Source: Apoderus coryli
Taxonomy: Eukaryota > Arthropoda > Insecta > Coleoptera > Attelabidae
Reading direction: 5' to 3'
Length of the DNA stretch: 64,000 bases
NCBI GenBank assembly: GCA_911728435.2
Contig: OU452199.1
Location: forward strand, 42,357,253 to 42,421,252
Shown: one piece after another, positions 22,301 to 37,300 of the stretch
Position numbering within the stretch: position 1 is the first letter of the stretch
Layout: every line of letters starts with the position of its first letter
Translations under genes and position numbers: made by a program
The notes under the pieces: generated by a model
The model's database searches: none
The model's input: only the letters and a program-made list of their open reading frames with translations
What the model was told of the DNA's origin: nothing

Positions 22301-25300
22301 AAAAGTTCCATTGCATATTAGAAACAGTGTTACAGGATTAGCTCTATCAACGTTAAACTTGAAACACATTAATATCAATTGGAGTTGCACAATTCTGCCT
22401 AGCATAGTAGGTATTACTGCAGCAATACATTAATGTGTGAAACAAAGATGGAAAGTGAGGCAGTGCCTCTTCATGCGTTTGTAGATATACAGCAAATTGA
22501 GTGACAGAAACAAAACATCCACGTCTGTCTTATACCCCTTCATTTACTACTTAGCGTTCTCTCGCTTTGACCTATTGATCATACATTATCTTTGAGCTTT
22601 GTTCAATTCATCTTTCTGTTTTCTTTTGCTTTCTTATGTTTTGATTATAATATTATTATAGGTAGTACCTACCTATTTTGTAAATTATCATTATTTCTAT
22701 CTGGTTTTTCTTTATAATAATCGTAATAAATTAAGGGACACTAGGGACAGGCAATAAATACAATAAATAAATAGGTATTTAGTAATTTTTCGTGTAAAGA
22801 TTCTTAAAGTGAAGCATTTTTTTTGTGCTAGTGTAGTGATAGTGAATGGTTAATAGTATGGAAAATATGGATGTTCTAGGTCCAGGCTGTAGTGCACCGA
22901 CGCCGACAGTCGCACAAATAAACGTAGATTTAGAAATGCGAAATTCTGGGGACATAATCAATTATTTAATATATCGACGGTTATTTTCAAAGCAATACGA
23001 CGATAAACTATACGTCGTTCAAGAATTAGCGAAGCCTATTCCAGATTTAAGTAAATATTTATTAAATATTAGCTCCGCGGGAAAAACTAGGGGTTTTAAT
23101 AATGATTGGTACAAAAAGTTTGATTGGTTAGCTGGGAGCGCGGGGTTAAAAAAAATATTTTGTTGACCTTGTGTCATGTTTTCAGTATCTAATAATACTT
23201 AGTCTAAAAATGGGAATTCTGATTTAAAAAATTTAGCTCGTAGTCTGGTTATTCACGACAAAAATGCTGCACATATTGGATGTAAATGTAAATTATCATG
23301 AAAAATCTTTGTACTGCCTCACAAGCCTCAGGCCTCACGGGCCGCCACTGGTAAACATCGATATTTCTTTAAAGTTTGCTTGTGCTTATTCTTAATCACT
23401 CTGTAAGTAATGTTAGAATTCCATAATGCGCGCAATGAGAAAGAGCCAAGGCTTCCTCCTTACAACACACCCACACCATCTAATGATTTCTTTGCGATTA
23501 CGAAGACGAAAAACAAACAATTTAAAAATTTTGATATTTACCGAGGTGCACTTAATTTATTGCCGTTACAGCCTCACCTTATACAAAGTAATATAGCATA
23601 AATGTGGAATTATCCTTGATATTTGATATTATTATTAAACTTACGTTTTTCAAATATTCCTAGGTATGTGACATAATTATGATTTATGCACCTCCGATTT
23701 TCGAGCATAGAAAATATTCATCGTGGGTGTTTCACGTTTCATCGGGCATATTGCCTGCTGCTCACACTAGATGTCGCCAAAAACATCTTGTTTTACATCT
23801 AAATCAGTTGGGAAAATGACCCTTTTACTATTTAAACCCTGTTGCCAATATAGACCAGGGTCGATAATTTTAAAAATGGTAGAAAGTGAAAAAAAGTTAT
23901 AGTAGGATGATACCCATTGGAAAAGGTAGAGAATATAACAAAAATAAAAGGAAAAATAAATTACGGGCGATCTGAGGTCGGGAAGGGCGAAGCGTTGAGT
24001 TTTTAAGGGTAAAAAACGGTTAGTCTCGATTTCCGGTAAAACTGCAAGTTCTATAAAAAAAAGTTAAATGGCAAAGTTGTAGGTAATAAAAAGATCTACA
24101 ACTTTTGTATCGACACTTTTTTGACATAACCTCAAAATGTATGTGAATAATTCGAATAACCGAGTTTTTGGTTTTTTATTTTTATGTTTTGCAAAAAAAA
24201 AATATTTTTTCACGAAATTTGGTGAAAACTTACCTTTGTATGTCCCAAACATACAGTCATTTTTTTCACCTTATTTTGACTTAATAGCGAAAAAGGACCC
24301 TAATTTTCAATCGAAAATTCTCACGTCAAAATATCTTTTTTAAAAAAGTTGATGTGTTTTTTGTTGGTTGAAATCTCTACTTTCTGATGGTATAAAAAAA
24401 ATATACACTACTATGGTAAATGTTCTCAGAAAATGCAAATAATGATCTAATAGTTTCAAATATGAATCCTTAAAAAATATCGTTGCATTTCTCCATTGTT
24501 TTTCTGGTTGCGATACAACATCTGGATTTGTCGGAAAAGGAAAGAAAAGTATCGTCAACTCTTTATTAGCCGATAAAAATGTGTCAAATTTGGCCAATAT
24601 TTTTTATAAAAAAGATGCGAACAAAAAAGATATAAAAAAAAATGGATTACAATTATTAATCAAATCTATTAATAAATGTAAAAATGATATAATACTGAAC
24701 CAATTAAGATTTCAAAAATATCACTTAGCAAGAATTAAATCTTCTTTCATATTGGCTAATCTCCCACCCACAGAAGGTGCAGCAGAACAACATTGTTACA
24801 GGGCATATTATCAGCTTCAGACTTGGCTGGGTAATGAACTGACTCGTTCTCGTCCTCGCTCTCTTTGCAGGAGAACTCACCGCGACAATAGTACCTCTGA
24901 TGTTTCTTGAGGTTGTCGTTCTTGATGAAGCTCTTCCCACATGGACAAACATGTTCTGCTTTGTTGGAGTCACCCATTCTCAAGGCTTACACTCGAGAAT
25001 ATATATTTAAATGATTGGGAAAAGGGTGACTCTGTCAAAACCTTGACAAGCAAGGTGCTCGGCGAACCGACACTTAGACCTACCCTACTTGTCTAATTAA
25101 AACTAAACTAAACTAATTGACCCTTGGTTCTCTCCAAATATCAATATAAATAAACTGTAGCGAACAAATAACGCACAGGACGCTCAATAAAACGCCCTGT
25201 CCGGGTCTGGGCACCCTGGCTTGGCCTTTAGCCGTGTCAGGAAACCCTATAGGTCCAGCCGGTGGGTTACTTGTTGCGCAAGGTATGTACAGAAAAAGCC

Positions 25301-28300
25301 GTACACAGAGCTTGCGTCTAATTGACTGACTTCGTTACCGCCCTTCACCGCGAGGAGGTAGGCCGTAAAGATTCCCTTAGGTAATCTGTGTGAACACGAT
25401 GTTCAGTGTGTTCGTGAGTTCTATAACTACAGGGGTAAAAAACCCTTTAACGCAATTCGCCCAGGTCAAAGCCCGGGCAATAATTGTAATATAGAACAAA
25501 TCGTTTTAACAGCACTATATTGTTCAACTGTGGGCGAAAGATTTATTCGCTTTGAAGAGAAACCTGGGTAACGAACTGATAGCAACAGCTTGGGGCTGGT
25601 TCTGAAACATGCTCCAATGTGGAAGAAAAAACCTACGAGGAAGTTGATGATTTAGATGAAATTGTGGATGAAGAACCAATGCAGACCGGAAATAATCTTG
25701 GAGACGAAGACGGTGATGATCTTGAAGATTTCGAAGATCCACTAGAATCGTGAAGGTTTGTCGAATCTAACGATGAAGAATGCCATCAAAGAGACACACA
25801 CTAATGGAGAAGTAATTAGAAAAAAAAATTCGGATTCGAGTTTTTTTCATTATTTGCAATTTCTGAGAACATTTACTATAGTAGTGTATATATTTTTTTA
25901 TACCATCATAAAGTAGAGATTTCAACGAACAAAAAGCACACCAACTTTTTTAAAAAAGCAGATATTTTGACGTGAGAATTTTCGATTGAAAATTAGGGTG
26001 CTTTTTCGATATTAAGTCAAAATAAGGTGAAAATATTAATATTTTAAATCAAAAAAATTACTGTATGTTTGGGACATACAAAGGTAAGTTTTCACCAAAT
26101 TTCGTGAAAAAATATTTTTTTTTGCAAAAGATAAAAATAAAAAACCAAAAACTCGGTTATTCGAATTTTTCACATAAATTTTGAGGTTATGTGAAAAAAG
26201 TGTCGATACAAAAGTTGTAGATCTTTTTATTACCTACAACTTTGCGACTACTACGACTTGCAGTTTTACCGGAAATCAAGATTAACCGTTTTTTACCTTT
26301 AAAAACTCACCCCCTCCCCCTTCCCGACGTCAGATCGCCCGTAACTTATTTTTCCTTTCATTTTTGTTATATTCTCTACCTTTTCCTACTATAACTTTTT
26401 TTTGGTGCAAAAAATTATCGACCCTGGTCTAATATCTAATATTAAACTATTAGCAAGTACTTTCACAATATTTTCCGAAAATTCTCAAAGAAATATTAAG
26501 TTTAAATTAGTTCAATCGGCACAGCAATACAGCTGCTGTGCCTTCAAAAAATTTCTTAAAAACCCATTTATGTTGTTCCTCTCCACGGAAATCTTTAGTA
26601 AAAGGCGAAAGATTTATTCGCATTGAAGAGAAACCAGGGCCAGGGTAACATTTCAAAAATATATCGTCCAATATATATTTATATAGCATTAGTCATTAAT
26701 ACCATATATGTGGCGCCAGCTCACGAGTAAACACATCAACTATTTTAAATTTTAAATCACGATAATGGTTTTACAAAATTTAACAATCATTTTGTGTCAA
26801 TAAATAATGTCATCAAAGGCAATAGTTTTGTCGATTACAAAAATAGTCCAGTGCTTCCTGGTAGACTTAGGCATTTTTTGAAATCGTAAAAAATCATCCA
26901 ACCTTGACAATATCCATTTTTTAAAAATCGTAAAATTTCCACAACAAAATAATCAATTGACACATTGGCAAATCTCAAAAATGTCAAAAAAAACCCATGG
27001 TAATGCATAAGTAGGTATGGTTTGTAAAAATATAAAATCTGACCAATCTCAAAAAATGAATTAACAGCATTCTCTATTTTCGTGACAAAAAATATAAATA
27101 AAACAAAATGTAATGTCAACAAAGCCGCATAGAAATATTAATTTTAAATTAGTTTAATAATCGGCTCAGCATATAAATATGAGCCTTCAAAAAATTTCAC
27201 ATATTATTCACGTTTAATGGAAAGTATTAGTACTCTCCTACTAAGGCAAGGCACTAGGAATTCATCGTTGTATAGGTTATTGTTATTCAATATTCAATAT
27301 AATATATTTATATAGCATTAGTCATATAGTATCATATATGTGGCGCCAACTCACGAGTAACACATCAACTAATTTAATATCAATATTTTTGTTGTGATGG
27401 ACGTAGAAGGAGAAGAAGCCTTTTATTTTCTACATCTCAGATACACATAGCAAATGGAGAAGCTTTGGTTAGAAAAGGAAGCTATTTTAATGCATAAGAA
27501 TACCTATGTACACAGGGCCTTCCAAAAAAATATGTACAGCTAGGAAAACCTAATTAATTCAACAATCAATTTGTGTCAATAAAGTTTCAAAGGCAATTTA
27601 GGAAACAATTTGTTATGTGAATAGGTGAGACAAAAAAGTATAGGTACTTATTACATAATCATAAATATAAAGGTTTGGCTTACTACCGCCATGAGCCTTA
27701 AGCACCCATCTTCTTAATTATCTGACATTTAGGAGAAACGTGTGATTGTTTTTTTAAACAAGAAATAAATCGCATTATTCTTTTGAAGAAAAGCATATTT
27801 ATAGGTCAAAGAATCTCCATTAAAATGTCACTGTAGCATTTTGTGTAAGTTCACCTGAAATCGTGATTACTAAATAGGTAGGTACCTACTGTGAATTTAT
27901 TCTCAATTTCTAATTAGGTATAATATTAGAACAGTTTCGTTTGAAAATCTAATTTACAATACCTCATTGGTAGTTTTTTTTTTGACAATTTTTGTGTAAT
28001 TAAAGATGAAAGCTCACAACACATGATTTTTAACATTTTTGTGTATCGTGTAATTGAACAAGACTAATTTCAAAAATTATTTTCAATTGTAAGGCCAAAC
28101 CTTTGCTACAAGAAATTGGTAAATTTATTGGTCAAATGTTCATGAATCTATTGATAATAATGACGGATTGACACGCTCGAGAGAAGCAAGGCAACGCTGC
28201 GTTAATTCAGTAGCCTCGTTTCTTATTCGATTTGCAAGAATTGACACCCTGAATAATTATTATTCTTTGACTACGAAATTCCTAGTCAAAGTTATTGTTA

Positions 28301-31300
28301 TTGCGATGTTTTGACATTTTTTGGGGGAGTTGAATGTTTGTATAAAACCAAAACGACATATTTTAGTAACTTTAGCGGGACGCGGGACTACTGATTATAA
28401 AATTTTTGCTGACTTACCTATAGGCTCCTGAACCTCACTAATTTATTAAACCAATATCAATTCCAAATCAAATAAATGTTCTCTTTTTAAATTAGGTAGT
28501 TACACACTCATTAAATACTAGGCATATTAAATGACTATTAAAACATTAAAACTAAACTTCACCAATTTAAATTATTTTTGAATACCAGTCAACAACGTCA
28601 TAGCAACTGAAAAACAATGGCAAATAGCAATTGGCAAATGTTTATAGTTTTATAGGCGGCGGTGCTTCTGACTAGAAACTGCGATATTCTAATTTCTAAT
28701 AATCATCGATATATTTAGCTGTTATGTAGTGATTTGATAAAATATCGTTTCAAAATATTTTGAAAAATGGCATTGGAAACGACGTATTTTGTCTTTTCAA
28801 TTATTTTTTGTAATCAACTACCATTGTCTTTACAATGTAACTACTATCAATACCAATTTCGGTATAATAAGAAAGACAATATATCGATATTCTAAAATAT
28901 CGTAGCATATCGATAACTTTACTCCTGCCCAATAACAGAAATAGGTATACAAATATTATTTGATTTTATAATTTAATAAAATATCAAAATATATGGGCAT
29001 AGGTATTTGAAATATATTAATGTACTTATCTATCAATGAAATTCAAAGCATAAAGTGAGTGTTTTTTTGTCAGAGTGCCTTCATCAGAGAGCCCTATCTG
29101 AAGTACTAGCCGTCAGCGAGCGAGCTGGCCGCGGTTATGTACCCCAGTGCTCTGAAGCAGGTCATTTCGAGCCGAAACAATGCAGTCGTAATGGGCTGGT
29201 ATGCTGGTGCGTAGACAGAATTGGTAGAAAGTTACGAGGATCGATGGGACCAGCGGATAGTGTTAACTGTTCATTGATAGATAGTAAGACATAAGAAATA
29301 TTTGACACGTGTACCTATAAGTTTATAAAACTTTTGAACTAATTTTTTAGGTCGTGCTGAGACTGTTGGTCGAAATTTGGGCAAAAATGGTAAAACGTGT
29401 GAACAACTTGAATGCGCTGCCGTATGTGAATACGGTTTTAAACTGGATGAAGATGGATGTCACACCTGCAAATGTGATGATCCTTGTGATGGATACACAT
29501 GTCCTGAGGATGAGGAATGCGTGAATGTCAAGGAAGCCTCTTGCATGGATTTCTTATGCCCGTCCTTACCTGTTTGTAAGTTCGCAAATCAAAATTGCTT
29601 TTATAAAAATCTTAAATCTATAACATTTTTTGTTAGGTCGTCCTAAAGCAGTTTACGCCAATCCGTGTGAAAAAGGTACTCCATTGACAGACGATTTAAG
29701 TGGGGCTCCTGTAGCTTGCGCTCTACGCCTTGAAGATGGTACAGTATGTCCTACAAATTACGAATGCACAGCTGTCCCAGGTTCAACCCAAGCTGTTTGT
29801 TGTCCAGTATTAGAAGAAGAAGAATTGGAGGTGGAGGTTTCGGCAGATACTGATGGTCGACAGCAAACTAGTAAGTAGACTGACTACCTACTTTGTTTTT
29901 TTATTTCACGAGTTTTTGCAATTTCAGTGTGTGAATATTTACGGGATTTCTCGGAAAGTATGGAAGGTACAAGGGAGGGTATGAATCTAGCCCTATCTAC
30001 ACCTGAATGTGATGAGGAGGGTAACTATGTTGCCACACAATGTCATAATAGGACCAACGAATGTTGGTGTGTTGATAATTTTGGTACTGAAATCCCTAAA
30101 TCAAGAAGTAGCAGGTGAGTTAGAGTTTTAGGGTCGTGATTGTCCCCTCTATGAAATTATTTATTTATTAATCTACGGACAAAGTCCATTATTACAACAT
30201 GTACAAAACAATAGCATACAACATAATACAGAAATTATAAAACTTACATAACTCTAGACTATCCATTACAATTGAACTTAATAAAAAAAACAAAAAACCA
30301 GCAATTGCGCGACGTACAACAGCTCGCAGGACTCCAACGCTCGCTGATGTTAAGGAATTAATGAATGATAATTTATTTTAAATTTTAAAAACAAGGAATT
30401 AGGTAAACCAATCATCTCTAGACCCCCTCCTCAAGCGACCGGCGAACTCACCAAATGGTGCAAAGAAATCGATGTTATGATTAGAACAACGATTCGCCAG
30501 TCGCGCCACTCTGGTGACAAAGGTATTCATAGCGTAGTTCGCGCGGTGGAACGAGACGTGAAAGAGATCAGAACTTCTGCTTTGTCTAGGGGGAACATGA
30601 AAACCAATCTGGGATAAAAGACTAGAAGATAAAGAGTATTGTTTAAAATTTTATATAGTATAGTCAGATCCCTGACAACTCTGCGGGCGCCAATGTAGCC
30701 AACTCCAGCTCACTCATCAATACGCCGTAGTTTAAGTTAAAATTAACGGGTCGTTCACGGCCGAGTCTAAAATGAACGTACCTCAGAAAACGGTGCTGAA
30801 CCTTCTCGATACAGACAGTGTGACAAACATAAGATTGAGACCACACCGCAGAGGCGTACTCCAAATGCGGCCTCACAAGGGATGTGTACAGGGCTCTGAA
30901 TGTACCAATCTGACTGAAATCCCCCGAACAACGTCTGATGAAGCCCAACATCTTAATGGACCGCGATGTCGCGCGCCTGATGTGGTCGGTGTAGCTCAGT
31001 GAAGAATCCAAGTAGACACCCAGATCCTTAACCAAAGCCTTATAATCCAAAGCGTCCCGGTCAATAAAGTATTCGTGAAAAAGTGGATCCCTAGTACGGT
31101 TAAAATTAACGCAAAAGCACTTCGATATATTCAAATCCAACCCATTCGCCTCGCACCAATGCACAAGCCGAATAACATCCTCCTGCAAAAGGTAGCAATC
31201 GGATGGGCCTGCAATACGCCTATAACACTTTAGATCATCAGCAAATAACTTGATCTCACTATGAACGAAACATTGCTCTATGTCATTTGACAAATAAGTT

Positions 31301-34300
31301 AAATAATAAGGGGCCCAAATGAGACCCCTGAGGAACACCAGATGAAACTAATATGGGCCTGGAATGAAACTCATTGATCCGGACAACCTGAGTTCTACCA
31401 CATAAGTAGCTCCCCAACCAGTCCAACATAGGCGCAGAGACTCCAACAATCCCAAGCTTCTCAATGAGAAGCCGATGGTTGACACTGTCGAAAGCCTTAG
31501 AGAAGTCGGTGTAAATGGCATGAACTTGATATCCGTGCTCCAAAGCCCGGGACAAGTAGTTTGTGAATTCGAGGAGATTGAGCTCGGTAGATTTACCTGC
31601 CTGAAATCCAAATTGATCGGAGATCACTAATGGCCCTAGAGTGGCCGTCAGATAACGAGTGATCAGGTTTTCGAATAGTTTCGGAATTGAATTCAATATA
31701 CAGACCGGTCGGTAATTTGTTACTTCATTTCTGTTGCCGGATTTAAAAATAGGGGTAATAAAACTAGTTTTCCATAATATAGGGAAAGTGCCAGTGGAGA
31801 CCGAATTCAAGCGAAAAGCTACAATTCCTGAGAAGCAAGGCTGGGATTCCGTCGGAACCGGCCGACTTCCTCACTTCCAAGCCAACAATTGCCTCTAAAA
31901 TATCTGAGAGAGATATGTGATGATCGGAAACATTCACTAGGGTGTCCCCGACACAGCCAACCGGAGAGTCAAGACATCTGTCGTTATACACTGATTCAAA
32001 ATACGCAGCAAACAAATCCGCCCCACACTGATCGGCGTCGCTCGTTCGTTCACCCCATGATAGACGCGAGGGCAGGTCTGAAGATCCTCTTTTAGAATTA
32101 ATGAACCTCCAAAAAGCTCCAATGTTCTGAGGCAGCTCACTCTCAATTGTATTTGTAAAAGACATATAGCAAACGCGAGAAAGGCGATTACATTCACTTC
32201 TGAGTCTGCTAAAGTCCGCATAATGGGTATGCGAGCCTGTGAATTTGTAACGCTTGTGAGCCCTCTTCTTTTCAAATATGAGCTGTTTCAGCTCCAGTGA
32301 ATTCCACCGCGGAAATTGTTTAGAGGAAGACCTCTTCTTGGGCACAAAAACCTCGAACGCATCGAATAAGATGTGGTAAAAGGTGTCGACCATGTCATCC
32401 ACCGACCGATAGGAGAGAAGAAAATCCCACCGAATGCCACCAAGACGGTCATTCAATGACTCAAAGTCGGCCGACTTAAAATCGTAGTAAAACCTTTCCG
32501 CTTGACGAGAAGAAGCCACTTTGTGGGTTCTGAATGGTATATGAACAACCAAAGGAGGGTGATAACTGTCCGGCTCGATCAGAACATCCTCCGCAACGAC
32601 AACCTTGGAGTCGGGATTGTGGGCCAAGACCAAGTCCAGAATACGCCCACTACGACCGGGCGTCCTGTTGAATTGAAATAAGTTGTGAAAATTGGAATTC
32701 GGACACGACCGTCAGAATCTCTGAGTCTCGCGGAAAAACAGATTCATCTGGAAATATAGATGAGCTAAAACGATCGTCGATCCAGGTACCGTCAGCCAAA
32801 TTGACATCACCCAACAAACACACTTCCGCAGAAGGGAATTCTTGAGAGAGTAGTTCAACAGTATCACCAAATGCAAGGTAATGGTCTATAGAAGATCTAG
32901 GTGGTAAATAGACTGCCCCAAATATTATAGAAATTCCCGCCCCCGAGAGCAAAATGAAAAGCTGTTCGATGTTGGTCGAGCTTTCAAGAACACAACCAGA
33001 CAAAGGCCTGCGAACCGCCACGAGCACACCACCGCCGCGGGTACATGTGCTAGTGTTAGGACCACGGTCGATCCTATAAATTGTGTATTCATCCATGCCC
33101 AGCTCCGCGTCCGCTATATCGGTCGACAGTCATGTGAATATTATGCTTAAAATTAGTACATTAGTGTCCCCCTGCTAAGCAAAGCCAGCTGCCACCACGT
33201 TCGTTGGACCATCCTGTGTTTAATCAAATTTATAAATTTATTTAGGGACAGCGTCACGAACTGTACAGAACTGAGAACCGAAATGGACTGCCTAGATCTC
33301 ACCTGTAGAATGGGATGTGAATATGGCTTCATTCTATCTGAAGAGACCGGTTGTCCATCATGTCAATGCCGCGATCCATGTGCAGGAGTCACATGCAGTC
33401 ATGACGAACAATGTCAATTGGTGGAAGTCAGCTGTAAAGATCATTATTGTCCCCCAGTACCAGCATGTAGGTTGATCGTCAAAACTTTTGAAGAATCTTT
33501 ACTAAATTTGTTTTAATTCCAGGTTTACCGAAAAAAGTCGGACAATGTCCGTATTTAGTACCAGCCACATCTACTTCATGCGATTTCGAATGTAATTCGG
33601 ACTTGGTATGTAATGACACGATGAGATGTTGCTCAAATGGATGTGGAACTCAATGCGTAGAACCGTTGATGTTTACCGGTATGTCAGTTGCTTTTTTGCT
33701 ATAACCCTTTTAACCCTTCCATTCCGTTTTAGCTTGTCAGCACCAACACACGCTAGCTCTTCATCAGGCTCACGAATCCGGCATCCCAATCGGTAAAACG
33801 TTCATTCCCAAATGCAAGAGTGATGATGGCAGTTATGAACCGAAACAGTGTGATCTTCGTGTAGGAGAATGTTGGTGTGTCGACGATCGAGGATTTGAAA
33901 TATCGAAGACGCGAACAAAGTATCCTGAAAAGTTATCATGTGAATCCCCGAAGGGTCCTGAAGGATGTTCGTTGAAAAAATGCGCTGAGGATTGTGAACA
34001 TGGCTTTGAGTTGGATGTGAATGGTTGTCGGACATGTAAATGTGTGGATCCTTGTAATAAAGTGTCTTGTAGAGGTCAATATCATAATATTCGGATCTAT
34101 TTGTGTTTATTATCTTTTTTTTTTTAATAGGCGAAGGAGAGATATGCCGACTAGTCACAGTGGAATGTGTCAATTGGCCCTGTCCCTCAGTCCCAATGTG
34201 TCTACCGAAAAAAGAGAATCCATGCCAAAATGGAGAACCACTTAAGCTGGGTGGTGTTGAGGCTGAATTAGTATCGTGTGGGCCAGACTTTGAAAGTTGT

Positions 34301-37300
34301 CCGTCATCTCACAAATGTCAGCTGAGCCCTGTTGGGGAGTACGCAGTATGCTGTCCCAAACCCAGTAAGTTCCTCATTTCATTGTCATTTTTGAAGAAGA
34401 AATCAAAGTCTTTCCAATCACATAGTTTAAAGCAGAAGCATTCAAACAAATTAACATTAAAAAAAAAATTCGCGTGCAGCACAGTACACGTGATAGAAGT
34501 GAATACTTCTTTCACGAAAATTTCAAACTACAACAGTATCTCGTATAATACACAATCTTTGCCTTAACACCCTAAGTGTAACTGCCTATGCATGTACTCG
34601 TTTTCTCTCGTTGCTATATAGATAATAGTGTATGGTATAGGATATAGTGTGTAGCATACACCACAAATATCTCTGTCTCTCTCTCCCTCATATTTGTTAT
34701 ATGCTTCATCTCTTTTGCGGGACTAAAAATTTCATAAATCGTGTCGTGACGCGACCTTGAAAAATCACTCTCATGCGGCCAAAGAAGTATTCAGTTCAAA
34801 AATCAGGATAAGTTTTGTTTCTTATTTCCATGAATAAACCCTTACCCAGCTAGCAACGCACGTGATTTTGACGTGAAATATACGACGTAATTATGACGAC
34901 AATATGTCACAGTTAATTGACGTCAAATAAGGACGTAACAACACGTCAATATGCGTCCAATGTTAAACTATTAAATGTTAACTGGTTTAATTTTTAAGTC
35001 GATTGCGACACGTCAAAATAACGTTATTGCATAGACCGATTTTTGACTAGTGCATGTCACCAATGTTCGACGTCATTATGACGTGTCATGATGTCGACTT
35101 TATGACATGCGACGAATATCACCACGTATCGACGTCGTTTCGATGTGCTAGCAACGCACGTGATTTTGACGTGAAATATACGTCTCTAATTACGTCAAAA
35201 TGACCAACATTTCGACGTAATTATGACGACAATATGTCACAGTTAATTGACGTCAAATAAGGACGTAACAACACGTCAAGTGATAACGTCAAAAATACGT
35301 CAATATACATCCAATGTTAAACCAGTAAATGTTAACTGCTTTTTATAATTTTTAAGTCGATTGCGACACGTCAAAATAACGTCATTGCATAGACCGATTT
35401 TTGACTAGTGCATGTCACCAATGTTCGACGTCATTATGACGTGTCATGATGTCGAATTTATGACATGCGACGATTATCACCACGTAGCGACGTCGTTTCG
35501 ATGTGCTAGCAACGCACGTGATTTTGACGTGAAATATACGTCTCTAATTACGTCAAAATGACCAACATTTCGACGTAATTATGACGACAATATGTTACAG
35601 TTAATTGACGTCAAATAAGGACGTAACAACACGTCAAGTGATAACGTCAAAAATACGTCAATATGCGCCCAATATTAAACCAGTAAATGTTAACTGCTTT
35701 TTATAATTTTTAAGTCGAGTGCGACACGTCAAAATAACGTCATTGCATGGACCGACTTTTGACTAGTGCATGTCACCAATGTTCGACGTCATTATGACGT
35801 GTCATGATGTCTAATTTATGACATGCGACGAATATCACCACGTATCGACGTCGTTTCGATGTGCTGGCAGCGCACGTGATTTTGACGTGAAATATACGTC
35901 TCTAATTACGTCAAAATGACCAACATTTCGACGTAATTATGACGACAATATATCACAGTTAATTGACGTCAAATAAGGACGTAACAACACGTCAAGTGAT
36001 AACGTCAAAAATACGTCAATATGCGTCCAATGTTAAACCAGTAAATGTTAACTGCTTTTTATAATTTTTAAGTCGATTGCGACACGTGAAAATAACGTCA
36101 TTGCATAGACCGATTTTTGAATAGTGCATGTCACCAATGTTCGACGTCATTATCACGTGTCATGATGTCGACTTTATGCTATGCGACGAATATCACCACG
36201 TATCGACGTCGTTTCGATGTGCTAGCAACGCACGTGTTTTTGACGTGAAATATACGTCTCTAATTACGTCAAAATGACCATTATTTCGACGTAATAACGA
36301 CGTAATTATGACGACAATATGTCACAGTTAATTGACGTCAAATAAGGACGTAACAACACGTCAAGTGATAACGTCAAAAATACGTCAATATGCGTCCAAT
36401 ATTAAACCAGTAAATGTTAACTGCTTTTTATAATTTTTAAGTCGATTGCGACACGTCAAAATAACGTCATTGCATAGACCGATTTTTGACTAGTGCATGT
36501 CACCAATTTTCGACGTCATTATGACGTGTCATGATGTCGAATTTATGACATGCGACGAATATCACCACGTATCGACGTCGTTTCGATGTGCTAGCAACGC
36601 ACGTGATTTTGACGTGAAATATACGTCTCTAATTACGTCAAAATGACCAACATTTCGACGTAATAACGACGAAATTATGACGACAATATGTCACAGTTAA
36701 TTGACGTCAAATAAGGACGTAACAACACGTCAAGTGATAACGTCAAAAATACGTCAATATGCGTTCAATGTACACCAGTAAATGTTAACTGCTTTATATA
36801 ATTTTTAAGTCGATTGCGACACGTCAAAATAACGTCATTGCATAGACCGACTTTTGCCTAGTGCATGTCACCAATTTTCGACGTCATTATGACGTGTCAT
36901 GATGTCGAATTTATGACATGCGACGAATATCACCACGTATCGACGTCGTTTCGATGTGCTAGCAACGCACGTGATTTTGACGTGAAATATACGTCTCTAA
37001 TTACGTCAAAATGACCAACATTTCGACGTAATAACGACGAAATTATGACGACAATATGTCACAGTTAATTGACGTCAAATAAGGACGTAACAACACGTCA
37101 AGTGATAACGTCAAAAATACGTCAATATGCGTTCAATGTTAAACCAGTAAATGTTAACTGCTTTTTATAATTTTTAAGTCGATTGCGACACGCCAAAATA
37201 ACGTCATTGCATTTTTGCACTAGTTCATGTCACCAATTTTCGACGTCATTATGACGTGTCATGATGTCGAATTTATGACATGCGACGAATATCACCACGT

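Larger units (their letters stand above)
23852..26430 (+). mobile_element. 2.6-kb DNA element with ~590-bp terminal inverted repeats
   Basis: Begins AGACCAGGGTCGATAATTTT and ends with its reverse complement. Flanked by AATAT at 23847-23851 and 26431-26435 (5-bp target duplication). The arms (about 23852-24445 and 25848-26430) match over their full length with small indels. Between them lies a plus-strand coding remnant of an SGCDTTS-type family, split by a 721-bp insertion. Confidence 0.85.

Noticed and set aside
30772..31002. Plus-strand frame inside the intronic LINE
   Set aside because: Antisense shadow of the reverse-transcriptase frame.
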